The position numbers and the translations under genes were made by a program. From Tessaracoccus timonensis (GTDB lineage Bacteria; Actinomycetota; Actinomycetes; Propionibacteriales; Propionibacteriaceae): 64,000 nt of DNA. This document shows positions 44,904-53,838 of this stretch, in pieces (position 1 is the stretch's first letter; every line of letters begins with the position of its first letter). The notes under the pieces are model-generated. The model saw nothing but the letters and a program-made list of their open reading frames with translations. It searched no databases and was not told where the DNA came from. Location: assembly GCF_900343145.1 (NCBI RefSeq), contig NZ_LT996886.1, positions 1,364,001 through 1,428,000 on the forward strand, read 5' to 3'.

Positions 44904-45971
44904 TTACACGGCGGGTGACACGTCGTCGGGGATGGACTTCGTGCTGATGCGCTTGGAGAACACCCAGTAGCTCCAGGCCTGGTAGGCCAGCACGATCGGC
45001 ACGAAGATGGCCGCGGCCACGGTCATGATGACGAGTGTCGTCTCCGACGAAGCGGCGGTGATCATGTTCAGGCGATCGCCGACGGCCACCGTCTCGTCCT
45101 GCGCGAAGCCGATGTTGCCGTACAGCTTCAAGAAGATGCCGGTGAACAGCGTCACGATGGCGAGGCCGGTGCAGATGAACGCCCAACCGTCGCGGTCTCT
45201 CATCACCATGAATACAGCAACGACGAGCGCAACCACGCTCAGGATTCCGACGATCCACGTGAGCACCGAGAAGTCGCCGAATTCGCTCTTCGCGGGGTAG
45301 GCGATGTTCTGCCAGAGCACGAAGATCGCGGTGAGCGCGACGGCGACCCAGCCCACCTTGGTGCCGAAGCTCTTGGCCTTGTCATGTACGACGCCCGACG
45401 TCTTCAGTGCCAGGAATGCGGAGCCGTGGAAGAGGCAGATCGCGACGAGCATCAGGCCGCCCACCAGGGCGAACGGCATGAAGAGGCCGAAGAAGTTGCC
45501 GTTCCACAGCTTGCCGTCGTTCGGCAGGCCGGAGACGAAGTTCGCAAAGCCGACGCCAAACACCAGCGCGGGCAGGAACGAACCGATCGCGGCGAACCAG
45601 TCGAGCATGTTGCGGTACTGCGACGTGTGGTGCTTCGAGCGGTACTCGAAGGCCACGCCGCGCAGAATCAGGCCGATCAATACGAGCAGCAGCGGCAGGT
45701 ATAGACCGGAGAATAGCGACGCGTACCAGCCCGGGAAGGCTGCGAACATGGCGCCACCTGCGGTGAGCAGCCACACCTCGTTGCCGTCCCACAGTGGGCC
45801 GATGGTGTTGACGATGACGCGCTTCTCCTTGTCGTTGCCGCCGATGATCTTGATGAGCATCGCCACGCCGTAGTCGAAGCACTCGAGGAAGAAGTAGCCG
45901 ATCCAGAGCACTGCGACGAGCAGGAACCAAACCAGCGTGAACGGGGGAACTGTGGTTTCAAGTAACAACAT
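44904..45971 (-). CDS. cydB: Cytochrome bd oxidase subunit II
   Basis: This 355-residue membrane protein (MLLLETTVPPFTLVWFLLVA) has the CydB start pattern, FFLECFDYGVAMLI, ANDTIGPLWDGNEVWLLTAGG (here VNTIGPLWDGNEVWLLTAGG) and FASLFSGLYLPLLLV. Several further transmembrane segments follow. It pairs with CydA to form the quinol oxidase that reduces oxygen with high affinity. It follows cydA after 14 bases. Confidence 0.96.
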   Translation of the reverse strand: MLLLETTVPPFTLVWFLLVAVLWIGYFFLECFDYGVAMLIKIIGGNDKEKRVIVNTIGPLWDGNEVWLLTAGGAMFAAFPGWYASLFSGLYLPLLLVLIGLILRGVAFEYRSKHHTSQYRNMLDWFAAIGSFLPALVFGVGFANFVSGLPNDGKLWNGNFFGLFMPFALVGGLMLVAICLFHGSAFLALKTSGVVHDKAKSFGTKVGWVAVALTAIFVLWQNIAYPAKSEFGDFSVLTWIVGILSVVALVVAVFMVMRDRDGWAFICTGLAIVTLFTGIFLKLYGNIGFAQDETVAVGDRLNMITAASSETTLVIMTVAAAIFVPIVLAYQAWSYWVFSKRISTKSIPDDVSPAV

Positions 45972-45985
45972 TGCTCCAGCTCCTC

Positions 45986-47512
45986 TCAGTACGCGAAGCT
46001 CATGGGCTTGTCAGGGTCATCGTTGAGTTCGACGGGCTCCACGTCGGGAAGTCCGTGCTTGGCGTACTTCATGAACAGCCACACCTCAAGCACGGCGAGT
46101 CCGCCATACAGCAGCGTGTAGACGATCATGGAGAACAGCACCTCGCCCGCGCTCACCGTCGGAGACACTGCCGAAGCGGTGGGAAGCACCCCGACGACGA
46201 TCCACGGCTGGCGGCCCATCTCGGTAAAGATCCAGCCGACCGAGTTGCCGAGCAGTGGCAACAGCGGCAAGGCGAACGCGCAGGTGGTGAGGAACTTCGA
46301 CGGCATTGGGTTGCGCCCGCCACTCAGCATCACCAGCACCACCGCGGCGATCGCCATTGCGATGAATCCGAGGGTCATCATGATGCGGAACGACCAGTAG
46401 CTCACGATGATGTCCGGGCGGTAGTTGAGATCCATGTAGGACTTCTGGATTTCGGGTGAAATCGTGCCGTTTTGCGTGGCCTCGTACACCTGCTGCTGGA
46501 GCTTCTGCCGGCCTTCGTCGGCCATGAAGTAGCCCTCTTCCTGGAAGCGCTTGTCGAGATCATTGATGCCCTTGACCTCATCCTGACCAGCCAAGATGGA
46601 GAGCAGCTTCGGCACTTTCAGCTCAAAGACCGCTTCGGTGGCCTCGCGGTCGCCAATGGTGAGCAGCGAGAACGACGCGTCCTTCTCCGTCTCGAACAGG
46701 CCCTCAGCGGCGGCGAGCTTCATGGGCTGCGTCTGCGCGATTGCCTTGGCCTGCAGATCGCCGGTGAGGATGACGCCGATGGAGGCAATCAGCAGTACCC
46801 AAGCGCCGAACTTCGTTGCCCAGCGCCAGGTTTTGATGTGCTCGTCGCTGGCGCCCTTGTCGCGCACTGCCTTGTTCAGCTTCGCGAGGTGCCAAGCGGA
46901 AATGCCGCAGATCAGACCGCCCGCCACCATGTAGGCAGCGGTGAGCGTGTGGGTGATGGTGGCGATGAACACCGGGTTGGTGAACAGGGCGCCGAAGCCA
47001 GCCAGACCGTCGATCTCCGCGCGGCCGGACTCGACATTGAATACTGCGCCGACGGGGTTCTGCATCCAGGAGTTCGCGGCGAGGATGAACACAGCCGAGA
47101 TCATGGTGCCGATGGCTGCGCAGTAAATGGTGGCGAGGTGGAGTTTCTTCGGCAGCTTGTCCCAGCCGAAGATCCACAAACCAATGAATGTGGACTCGAG
47201 GAAGAATGCCAGCAGGGCTTCGAGCGCGAGGGGAGCGCCGAAGATGTCACCGACGAAGCGTGAGTACTCCGACCAGTTCATGCCGAACTGGAACTCCTGC
47301 ACGATGCCGGTGACGACGCCGAGTGCGAAGTTGATCAGGAAGAGCTTGCCGAAGAACTTCGTCAGCTGCAGGAATCGGTGCTGTCCGGTCTTGACCCAGA
47401 TGGTCTGCAGGACGGCCACCAGCATCGACAGCGCGATGGTGATTGGGACGAAGAGGTAGTGATAAACGGTGGTGATCCCGAACTGCCACCGTGCAAGGGT
47501 CACTGGTTCCAT
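45986..47512 (-). CDS. cydA: Cytochrome bd oxidase subunit I
   Basis: This 508-residue protein begins MEPVTLARWQFGITTVYHYL. Heme b595 and b558 ligand regions are visible (QFGITTVYHYLFVPITIALS; GRQPWIVVGVLPTASAVSPT), with the Q-loop region between. It binds quinol at the outer side and carries hemes b558, b595 and d, reducing oxygen to water without pumping. With cydB it forms the first part of a cydABDC set. A divergent BlaI-type regulator gene starts 150 bp upstream. Confidence 0.97.
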   Translation of the reverse strand: MEPVTLARWQFGITTVYHYLFVPITIALSMLVAVLQTIWVKTGQHRFLQLTKFFGKLFLINFALGVVTGIVQEFQFGMNWSEYSRFVGDIFGAPLALEALLAFFLESTFIGLWIFGWDKLPKKLHLATIYCAAIGTMISAVFILAANSWMQNPVGAVFNVESGRAEIDGLAGFGALFTNPVFIATITHTLTAAYMVAGGLICGISAWHLAKLNKAVRDKGASDEHIKTWRWATKFGAWVLLIASIGVILTGDLQAKAIAQTQPMKLAAAEGLFETEKDASFSLLTIGDREATEAVFELKVPKLLSILAGQDEVKGINDLDKRFQEEGYFMADEGRQKLQQQVYEATQNGTISPEIQKSYMDLNYRPDIIVSYWSFRIMMTLGFIAMAIAAVVLVMLSGGRNPMPSKFLTTCAFALPLLPLLGNSVGWIFTEMGRQPWIVVGVLPTASAVSPTVSAGEVLFSMIVYTLLYGGLAVLEVWLFMKYAKHGLPDVEPVELNDDPDKPMSFAY

Positions 47513-47662
47513 GGCGGCAGGTTACTACGGATGGTCGTATGCAGGCGAATATCGCTGGATTCTTCAGCGTGTAGCTCGCCATCCTTGAGAGCTACGACGT
47601 TTTGTAGGAGTAAATGACCCCAATCCCGACCGATTTCTTCGACTGTCACTATCATGGTGCGC

Positions 47663-48004
47663 ATGGCATCGCGAGGAGAGCTGGAGCAGCGCATCATGGA
47701 GCTGCTATGGGAGGCCGATGGGCCCCGCTCCGTCGCGGACGTGCACCAAGAACTCCGACGGGAGCGCGAGCTTGCCTACACGACGGTGATGACCGTGCTT
47801 GACAGGCTCGCCAAGAAGCACCTGGCCGACCGCGAGCTCGTGAATCGCGCCTGGCAGTACCGCGCCGCACACCCCCGACACGTCGTCGCGGCAAGGGAGC
47901 TCAAAGCGCTCGTCGATGCCTTGCCTGAGGACGTGCGGCGCCTAGCCATCGCTGACTTCGGGGCCCAGCTGAGCGACGCCGAGCGCCGCCTCGTCGCGGG
48001 GTAG
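47663..48004 (+). CDS. BlaI/MecI-family transcriptional regulator
   Basis: This 113-residue winged-helix repressor (MASRGELEQRIMELLWEADG) has the DNA-binding pattern RSVADVHQELRRERELAYTT followed by VMTVLDRLAKK, and a short dimerisation tail. BlaI proteins are normally inactivated by a BlaR1/M56 sensor protease, but no such gene is adjacent. It is divergent from cydA with about 150 bp between, containing CTACGACGTTTTGTAG (47592-47607), a possible operator. Control of cydAB is a reasonable inference, since mycobacterial BlaI regulates energy genes. Confidence 0.85.
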   Translation: MASRGELEQRIMELLWEADGPRSVADVHQELRRERELAYTTVMTVLDRLAKKHLADRELVNRAWQYRAAHPRHVVAARELKALVDALPEDVRRLAIADFGAQLSDAERRLVAG

Positions 48005-48016
48005 CGGTTGGCGGAG

Positions 48017-48121
48017 ATGGTTTCGATACGCGAGCTTCGCTCGCTACTCAACCACCGGGCCTGACGCGGGCACCCCGCCCCACCCGGTCGTCGAGTAGGC
48101 GACGCAGTCGCCGTATCGAGG
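48017..48121. repeat. REP-like palindromic repeat pair
   Basis: The same design as at 27633: GTTTCGATACGCGAGC...GCTCGCTACTCAACCACCGG, then the inverted unit CCGGTCGTCGAGTAGGCGAC...GCCGTATCGAGGCG. It lies between the convergent BlaI-type and PPK2 genes, a terminator-like position. Confidence 0.85.
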
Positions 48122-48127
48122 CGCTCG

Positions 48128-49177
48128 TCAGCGCGACTTCAAGAGCGCTTCCTTCTGCTCGAGCGTCGTGGCGAGGTCGGCCTCCCACTCCTTGCGCTGT
48201 TGCTTCGCCTGCTTGGCAGCGTGCTTGTCGCCGTGCAGCTCGATGGCTTCCTTGCGCACGTCGATGGACGACTCGATGGCGCTTTCGACGGTGCTCGCCG
48301 TGCCGTCGAGTGACTCCTGTAGTGCCGCCTTCGACATGGTCTGGGCGAGCTGCTCGCGCATGGCCATGACGTCGAAGCCGGCCTCCGGCCAGCGCGGCTT
48401 CATGTCGACGAGCGTGCGCGTGATGATCTCCGTGATGGCGGCTCGGACGTACCACTTCCGGTCGGCAGGGACGACGTACCAGGGCGCGTACTCGGTATTC
48501 GTGAATCGGAACACGTCGGCGTAGGCCTCCTGGTAGTCGTCCCACTTGGCACGGGTCTTGAGGTCGCTCGCCGAGAACTTCCAGCGCTTGTCAGGGCGGT
48601 CCAGGCGTTCCATGAGGCGCCGGGCCTGCTCGTCGTAGCTCACCATGAGTGCGAACTTCAGCACGGTGGTGCCGTTCTTGACGAGCTGCTCTTCGAAGCT
48701 ATTGATCTCGGCGTAGCGCCCCCGCCACACGTCCTCCGGCACGATGTTGTCGACGCGCTGCACCAGCACGTCTTCGTAGTGCGAGCGATCGAACACGCCG
48801 ATGCGCCCCGGCACGGGCAGCGCGCGGCGGATGCGCCACAGGAAGTGGTGCGATGCCTCTTCCTCCGTCGGCACCCCGAACGAGCGCAACTGGACTCCTT
48901 GCGGGTCGACCATGCCCATGACATGCCTAGCCACGCCACCTTTGCCGGCAGTGTCGAGTCCCTGCACCACGACGAGCAACGAACGCTCGCCGCCGGCCCG
49001 GCCCTCTGCGAAGAGCCGCTCCTGCAGCTCCGCGAGGAGCTCACCGCGCGTGGCCATCACCTGCGCTCCGTCCGACTTCGTGCCGTCGAAGCCAGCTTTG
49101 CCATTGCGGTCAAACGTGGCGAGGTCGAAGTCGTCGGTGACGCGCAGCACTTCGCGGGGGTCAGTGGTCCAGCTCAT
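48128..49177 (-). CDS. ppk2: Polyphosphate kinase 2 family protein
   Basis: This 349-residue enzyme has the PPK2 motifs Walker A VVVQGLDTAGKGGVARHVMG (residues about 70-90), FLWRIRRALPVPGRIGVFDR and SHYEDVLVQRV, and a lid region RPDKRWKFSASDLKTRAKWD. It transfers phosphate between polyphosphate and nucleotides, giving nucleoside di- or triphosphates. The C-terminal about 60 residues form a charged coiled coil (ELHGDKHAAKQAKQQRKEWE). Single-domain form; the nucleotide preference cannot be read off. Confidence 0.92.
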   Translation of the reverse strand: MSWTTDPREVLRVTDDFDLATFDRNGKAGFDGTKSDGAQVMATRGELLAELQERLFAEGRAGGERSLLVVVQGLDTAGKGGVARHVMGMVDPQGVQLRSFGVPTEEEASHHFLWRIRRALPVPGRIGVFDRSHYEDVLVQRVDNIVPEDVWRGRYAEINSFEEQLVKNGTTVLKFALMVSYDEQARRLMERLDRPDKRWKFSASDLKTRAKWDDYQEAYADVFRFTNTEYAPWYVVPADRKWYVRAAITEIITRTLVDMKPRWPEAGFDVMAMREQLAQTMSKAALQESLDGTASTVESAIESSIDVRKEAIELHGDKHAAKQAKQQRKEWEADLATTLEQKEALLKSR

Positions 49178-49257
49178 GGGTGCCCTTCCGGTAGGTGACG
49201 TTCCATTCTGCCAGCAATCACGCCGGGGGCGAGTCGTTCTGCCCCGCTCGCGATGCG

Positions 49258-49767
49258 TCAGTTCTCCCAGGTGCCGACGATGGACCCGCGCGCGAGCACG
49301 TGCCCGACGGTCTGGAACGCGGCCGCAGTGGCGGAGGTGTGCTCGTCGACGTCGAGCAGCGTGTCGAGCGCGTGCACGGTGAAGTAGTAGCGGTGCGGGC
49401 CGTGGCCCTCCGGCGGGGCCGACCCAAGATAGCCCACGCCGCCACCGTCGTGTTTTAGAACGACGGCGCCGTCGGGGAGGTTGCCGTTCGCATCGCGCTC
49501 AAGGCTGCGAAGCGTCGGTGGCAGATTCACCACCGACCAATGCCACCAACCCGCAGGCGTGGGAGCGTCCGGGTCGTAGACGTGGAGGTAGATGGACTTG
49601 GTGCCCTCCGGCACCTCCGACCACGCCAGCTGCGGGCTCACATCGCGGCCGCCCGCGCCCATGAACTCGGCGGTGCATTCGAGCGGCAGGGAGCCGCCGT
49701 CGGAAAAATCGTCACTGGTGACGGTGAGCGGCGCGCCACCGTCGATGCCGTTGTATGGATCTCGCAT
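49258..49767 (-). CDS. YbhB/YbcL-family (PEBP) protein
   Basis: This 169-residue protein starts MRDPYNGIDGGAPLTVTSDD. It has the phosphatidylethanolamine-binding protein motifs: SPQLAWSEVPEGTKSIYLHV and DPDAPTPAGWWHWSVVNLPP, then GVGYLGSAPPEGHGPHRYYF. It is like E. coli YbhB and is probably a cytoplasmic ligand-binding protein of unknown biological role. It has no signal peptide. Confidence 0.93.
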   Translation of the reverse strand: MRDPYNGIDGGAPLTVTSDDFSDGGSLPLECTAEFMGAGGRDVSPQLAWSEVPEGTKSIYLHVYDPDAPTPAGWWHWSVVNLPPTLRSLERDANGNLPDGAVVLKHDGGGVGYLGSAPPEGHGPHRYYFTVHALDTLLDVDEHTSATAAAFQTVGHVLARGSIVGTWEN

Positions 49768-49843
49768 GGCTCCACTTCACCAAATCTGGGCGAATGTTGC
49801 AGGGAAACCGCGAAACGGCACCGACGGCGACCACTCGCCGCGA

Positions 49844-50857
49844 CTAGGTGAGGCGCTCCTTCGGGGAGGACTCGTAGGTGCGCTGCGCGTCCTTCTCCGC
49901 CACCTCATCCAGCACCTCGTTGACGGCGTCCCACACGTCGTCGCCGATGGGATTGTTCGAGGCTTCGACGTTTTCCGCCACCTGCTCGGGGCGCGACGCC
50001 CCGATGATCGCCGCCGCGACGTTCGGGTTGTGCAGCACCCACGCGATCGCGAGCTGCGCCATGGTGAGGCCGGCCTCGTCGGCGATGGGGCGCAGCTTCT
50101 GCACCTGTTCGACGGCCTGCTGGTTGTCCAGGAAGCGCGCCACCATGTTCTTGCCGCCCTTGTCATCGGTGGCACGGGAGCCGGCCGGCGGCTGCTCGCC
50201 AGGCTTGTACTTGCCGGTGAGCACGCCCTGCGCGACGGGCGACCACACGATCTGCGACACCCCGAGCTCATCGCACGTGGGCACAACCTTGTCTTCGATC
50301 ACCCGCCACAGCGCGGAGTACTGCGGCTGGTTGGTGACCAGCTGGAACCCGAGCTGGCGCGCCATCTGGTGGCCCTCGCGGATCTGCTCAGCCGTCCACT
50401 CCGAGACGCCGATGTACAGCGCCTTGCCCTGGCGCACCACGTCGGCGAAGGCCTGCATGGTTTCCTCCAGCGGCGTCTCGTAGTCGTAGCGGTGGGCCTG
50501 GTAGATGTCGACGTAGTCGGTCTGCAGGCGCTCCAGCGAGCCGTTGATGGATTCCATGATGTGCTTGCGCGAGAGCCCAGTGTCGTTCGCGCCGCCCGGC
50601 CCGGTGGGCCAGTACACCTTGGTGAAGATTTCGAGCGATTCGCGACGCTGACCCTTCAGCGCCTCGCCAAGCACCGACTCGGCGACGGTGTTGGCGTACA
50701 CATCGGCGGTGTCGAAGCTGGTGATGCCAGCGTCGAGCGCCGCGTGGACGCACTTCGTGGCTACCTCATTTTCCACCTGGGAACCGTGGGTGAGCCAGTT
50801 GCCGTAGGTGATCTCGGAGATCTTGAGACCGGAGTTTCCTGCGTAGCGATACTTCAT
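49844..50857 (-). CDS. Aldo/keto reductase
   Basis: This 337-residue NADPH-dependent TIM-barrel oxidoreductase begins MKYRYAGNSGLKISEITYGN. The catalytic tetrad is visible: Asp and Tyr in SFDTADVYANTVAE, Lys in EIFTKVYW and His in YQAHRYDYETP. The C-terminal cofactor region is AAAIIGASRPEQVAENVEAS. It resembles the voltage-gated potassium channel beta-subunit/YghZ subfamily. The substrate is unknown. Confidence 0.94.
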   Translation of the reverse strand: MKYRYAGNSGLKISEITYGNWLTHGSQVENEVATKCVHAALDAGITSFDTADVYANTVAESVLGEALKGQRRESLEIFTKVYWPTGPGGANDTGLSRKHIMESINGSLERLQTDYVDIYQAHRYDYETPLEETMQAFADVVRQGKALYIGVSEWTAEQIREGHQMARQLGFQLVTNQPQYSALWRVIEDKVVPTCDELGVSQIVWSPVAQGVLTGKYKPGEQPPAGSRATDDKGGKNMVARFLDNQQAVEQVQKLRPIADEAGLTMAQLAIAWVLHNPNVAAAIIGASRPEQVAENVEASNNPIGDDVWDAVNEVLDEVAEKDAQRTYESSPKERLT

Positions 50858-50901
50858 GCCTCCACCCTAGTTGGGGGTTTGGAAAGGGGGAGAGGGGCAC
50901 C

Positions 50902-50984
50902 AGCTAACCCGATATCCACATTCGTTTGCTGAAATCGCCCAGAATCGGGCTTCTGAGCAAACGAATGTGGATATCGGGTTAGCT
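50902..50984. terminator. Perfect 29-bp hairpin
   Basis: Arms at 50902-50930 and 50956-50984 are exact complements over 29 bases. The 25-base loop contains a smaller hairpin (GCCC-AGAATC-GGGC). It lies downstream of the minus-strand membrane gene (stop at 51024) and upstream of the aldo/keto reductase gene, so it would stop transcription between them. Confidence 0.72.
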
Positions 50985-51023
50985 ATCGCTTGGTACCACT
51001 GCGCAGCTGCGAGGAGGAACGTG

Positions 51024-51635
51024 TCAGCCGCTGATCGTGACGCCCCTTGCCTGCGCGTGCTGGCGGATGGAGTCTGCCAGCGATAGCCACTGGTTGGACT
51101 GCACCACACTGCCCACATTGAACGTGACCACGTTGCCTTGCCTGGTTGGGAAGTGCTGCATGGCGCCGCTGAGTTGCTGGGGGTCGTCTACGGTGACGCG
51201 CACGAGGAATGTCCCGTCGAGGACGCCGGTCGTATCAGTGAGCTGGTTAGCGAGGCTCTTCCCTGCGGAAGGCATCACGGATCGGTTGAAATGCACCAGG
51301 GTCTCGACCGCGGCCACGTTGTTCCAAGGAACCTGCGCATCACCGTTACCGATGCCGTCATCGTTGAGTAGGAGCGCAGGTTTCGTCAGGTCGACCTTCC
51401 GCTGCAGCTGTTTCTCCTTGACCGACACTCCGAGGCCGACCAGGGCGAGCCCCAGCAGCGGCAGCGCCGCCAGCATCATCCATTCGCCGGTGCTGATGAA
51501 GGCGGCGACGGCTGCCACCATGAGAGCGATGAACACGGCGCCGATGACGGCGGCCCCGAACTTCTGCTTGGTCTCGCGATTGGGCTCGGGGTACGCCACG
51601 ACCTCGGGGATGCCTCCGCCGTACGTGTAGCTCAT
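51024..51635 (-). CDS. Two-helix membrane protein with PH-like domain, unknown function
   Basis: This 203-residue protein (MSYTYGGGIPEVVAYPEPNR) has two adjacent hydrophobic helices (VIGAVFIALMVAAVAAFIST and WMMLAALPLLGLALVGLGV). A cytoplasmic beta-rich domain follows with LLNDDGIGNGDAQVPWNNVA, typical of bacterial PH-like domains. It starts only 3 bases after the treZ stop, so it may be cotranscribed with treZ. No specific function is recognised. Confidence 0.7.
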   Translation of the reverse strand: MSYTYGGGIPEVVAYPEPNRETKQKFGAAVIGAVFIALMVAAVAAFISTGEWMMLAALPLLGLALVGLGVSVKEKQLQRKVDLTKPALLLNDDGIGNGDAQVPWNNVAAVETLVHFNRSVMPSAGKSLANQLTDTTGVLDGTFLVRVTVDDPQQLSGAMQHFPTRQGNVVTFNVGSVVQSNQWLSLADSIRQHAQARGVTISG

Positions 51636-51638
51636 GGT

Positions 51639-53372
51639 TCAGCCTTCCGTCGCGACGACGATGGCACCCGCGCCGGGAAGCAGCCAGCGGCCGTCGCCCT
51701 CTTGGGTGGCGTCGCCCCATGCCGCAAGCAGTTTCCCGTCGACGGGCACATCCACCGCCGCATCGCCCCGCGTGGCCGCGACGGCGAACCCGGGCCGGTG
51801 CATCACGACGGTGTCGGCGTCGACGACATCCACCGACGTCGCATCCAGCGTCGGGTCCGTCGCGCCCGGGAGCACTCGTCTCAGCGCGAGGAGGGTGCGG
51901 TACCACGCCAACATCCGACGATGCCCCTCGCCGTCGCGCTCGGCCCAGCGCAGCTTGGCAGAGGTAAACGTCGATTCGGCTTGTGGGTCGGGGACCTCGT
52001 CGCTCCACCCCATCTCGGCGAACTCGCGCGCGCGACCCTCGGAGACGAGTGGGGCCAGCTCGTCTCCGAGGTCGGCGAAGAACGGGAACGGTGTCGAGGC
52101 CGCCCACTCCTCGCCCATGAAGATCATCGGCGTGAACGGGGCCAGCAGGAGCAGCGCGGCGGCTGCGGCCTGGCGGTCGGCGTCGCTCAGGCGGTCGCCG
52201 GCGGCGCGGTTGCCCACCTGGTCGTGGTTCTGGATGAACGTGATGAATGAGTGCCCGTCGTACAGCGGAGTGGTGGGCTCGACGGGTGCGCCCCAGTCTT
52301 CGCCGCGGAACGTCGAATAGGTGCCGTCGTGGATGAATACCCTAGTGAGTGCCTTGTCGAGCACTTCGGCGGTGCCGAAGTCGACGTAGTAGCCCTGCGT
52401 CTCGCCGGTGAAGAATGCGTGCAGCGCGTGGTGCACGTCATCGGCCCACTGGGCGTCCATGCCGCGTGCGAAGGCGACGGAGTTCGTCGGGCTCACCATG
52501 GAGGGCTGGTTCAAATCCGACTCAGCGGTGATGAACAGCGGGCGGCCGAGCTTCTGCTCCCAAGCGAGGGATGCGTCGGCGATCTCCGCGAGGAAATGCT
52601 GCTCCGAATCGTCCGCGAGCGCGTGCACCGCGTCGAGGCGCAACCCGTCGCACTGGAACCGCGCGAGCCACTGATGCGCTGCTCCGAGGAAGAACGCGCG
52701 CACCTCGTCGGCGTGCTCCTGATCCAGGTTGAGTGCCGCACCCCACGGCGTCTGGTGCTTGTCGGTGAAGTAGGGTCCGAACTCTCCGAGGTAGTTGCCC
52801 TCCGGGCCGAGGTGGTTGTAGACGACGTCGAGGATCACGCCCAGCCCGCGCGCGTGGCAGGCGTCGATGAACCGCACGAACGCCTCCGGCCCGCCGTACG
52901 CCTGATGCACGGCGTATTGCCCGACGCCGTCGTACCCCCAGCCCCAGCGCCCAGGAAAATCCGCGACGGGCATCACCTCCACTGCGTCGACGCCCAACTC
53001 GACGAGGTAGTCCAGCTTGCCGATAGCCGCGTCGAAGGTGCCCTCGTCAGTGAAGGTGCCGACGTGCAGCTCGTACAGCACGCCGCCGCGGAGATCGACG
53101 CCCTCCCACTGTGGGCGGTCGATGGCTGCGGGGTCGACGATGCGGCTGGCGCCGTGCGGACCGTCAGGCTGGGCGAGGCTGCGTGGATCCGGGCGAGGCG
53201 AGCCGCCGTCGAGGGAAAAGGCGTAGCGGGAGCCGGGTTCGAGCGCGGCGTCGGCTACCCACCAGCCGGCGCGTTCTGCGTCGGGGTGCATCGGTCGGGA
53301 AGTTTCATCGACGACGAGGTCGACGCGGTTGGCTCGGGGTGCCCACAGTGCTGGACGGGTGAAATCACGCAT
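51639..53372 (-). CDS. treZ: Malto-oligosyltrehalose trehalohydrolase TreZ
   Basis: This 577-residue GH13 enzyme has an N-terminal beta domain (MRDFTRPALWAPRANRVDLV), then the barrel with VILDVVYNHLGPEGNYLGEF. The nucleophile Asp is in GLRLDAVHAL, the acid/base Glu in FITAESDLNQ and the stabilising Asp in FIQNHDQVGNRAAGDRL. It releases trehalose from maltooligosyl-trehalose made by TreY. The treY gene lies upstream on the same strand with a vapB/vapC remnant between. No treX is present in the window. Confidence 0.95.
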   Translation of the reverse strand: MRDFTRPALWAPRANRVDLVVDETSRPMHPDAERAGWWVADAALEPGSRYAFSLDGGSPRPDPRSLAQPDGPHGASRIVDPAAIDRPQWEGVDLRGGVLYELHVGTFTDEGTFDAAIGKLDYLVELGVDAVEVMPVADFPGRWGWGYDGVGQYAVHQAYGGPEAFVRFIDACHARGLGVILDVVYNHLGPEGNYLGEFGPYFTDKHQTPWGAALNLDQEHADEVRAFFLGAAHQWLARFQCDGLRLDAVHALADDSEQHFLAEIADASLAWEQKLGRPLFITAESDLNQPSMVSPTNSVAFARGMDAQWADDVHHALHAFFTGETQGYYVDFGTAEVLDKALTRVFIHDGTYSTFRGEDWGAPVEPTTPLYDGHSFITFIQNHDQVGNRAAGDRLSDADRQAAAAALLLLAPFTPMIFMGEEWAASTPFPFFADLGDELAPLVSEGRAREFAEMGWSDEVPDPQAESTFTSAKLRWAERDGEGHRRMLAWYRTLLALRRVLPGATDPTLDATSVDVVDADTVVMHRPGFAVAATRGDAAVDVPVDGKLLAAWGDATQEGDGRWLLPGAGAIVVATEG

Positions 53373-53381
53373 GATCCCAGC

Positions 53382-53537
53382 CTAAGGGAGGGGAGTGCCA
53401 CGACGAGCGTGCGAAGCGTCAGAGCTCGAGCGCGTTGGGAGGGTCTGTGGCGGAGAAATCCTGATGGCTTGGAGGAACACGGAGGCTTCCGGCTCGGCCA
53501 GAACGATCGCCATCATCACAGAGGAGTCGACGATCAC
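53382..53537 (-). pseudogene. VapC-type PIN toxin, N-terminal remnant
   Basis: From a GTG at 53537 overlapping the vapB stop, 51 codons read VIVDSSVMMAIVLAEPEASV and then FLQAI, a clear PIN-domain start with the first catalytic Asp. The sequence then becomes unrelated and stops at 53382. A full VapC has about 130 residues, so RNase activity is lost. Confidence 0.75.
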
Positions 53538-53785
53538 GAGGGCAGCCCATCTTCACCGTAGAGGTACTGGTCAGATGGGGTTTCATCGAGGCGAGGGAGA
53601 CGCTTGGCACGCTCGATGATGCTCATGATGTGGGCGTTGGACATGCTTCGGCTGCGTGCTCGCTGCACGCGCGCATGGCGCTCCTCGATGGAGCGGCGCA
53701 CGGCCGTCGTGAGCGACTCGCCGGTGAGCGCCGCCAGCTCCCGTGCGAGTGCGTCAGTGGCTGGGTGTTTGACATTGATCGCCAT
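53534..53785 (-). CDS. VapB-type antitoxin
   Basis: This 83-residue protein begins MAINVKHPATDALARELAAL and continues TGESLTTAVRRSIEERHAR, the pattern of Rv0623-like VapB antitoxins (ribbon-helix-helix N-terminus, toxin-binding tail). Its stop overlaps the vapC remnant start (GTGA). With the toxin broken it is probably an orphan. Confidence 0.82.
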   Translation of the reverse strand: MAINVKHPATDALARELAALTGESLTTAVRRSIEERHARVQRARSRSMSNAHIMSIIERAKRLPRLDETPSDQYLYGEDGLPS

Positions 53786-53838
53786 GGTTCTACCTTAATC
53801 GATGGAAAAGGTAGAACTGGGTAGAAAAGTGGGCCAGG

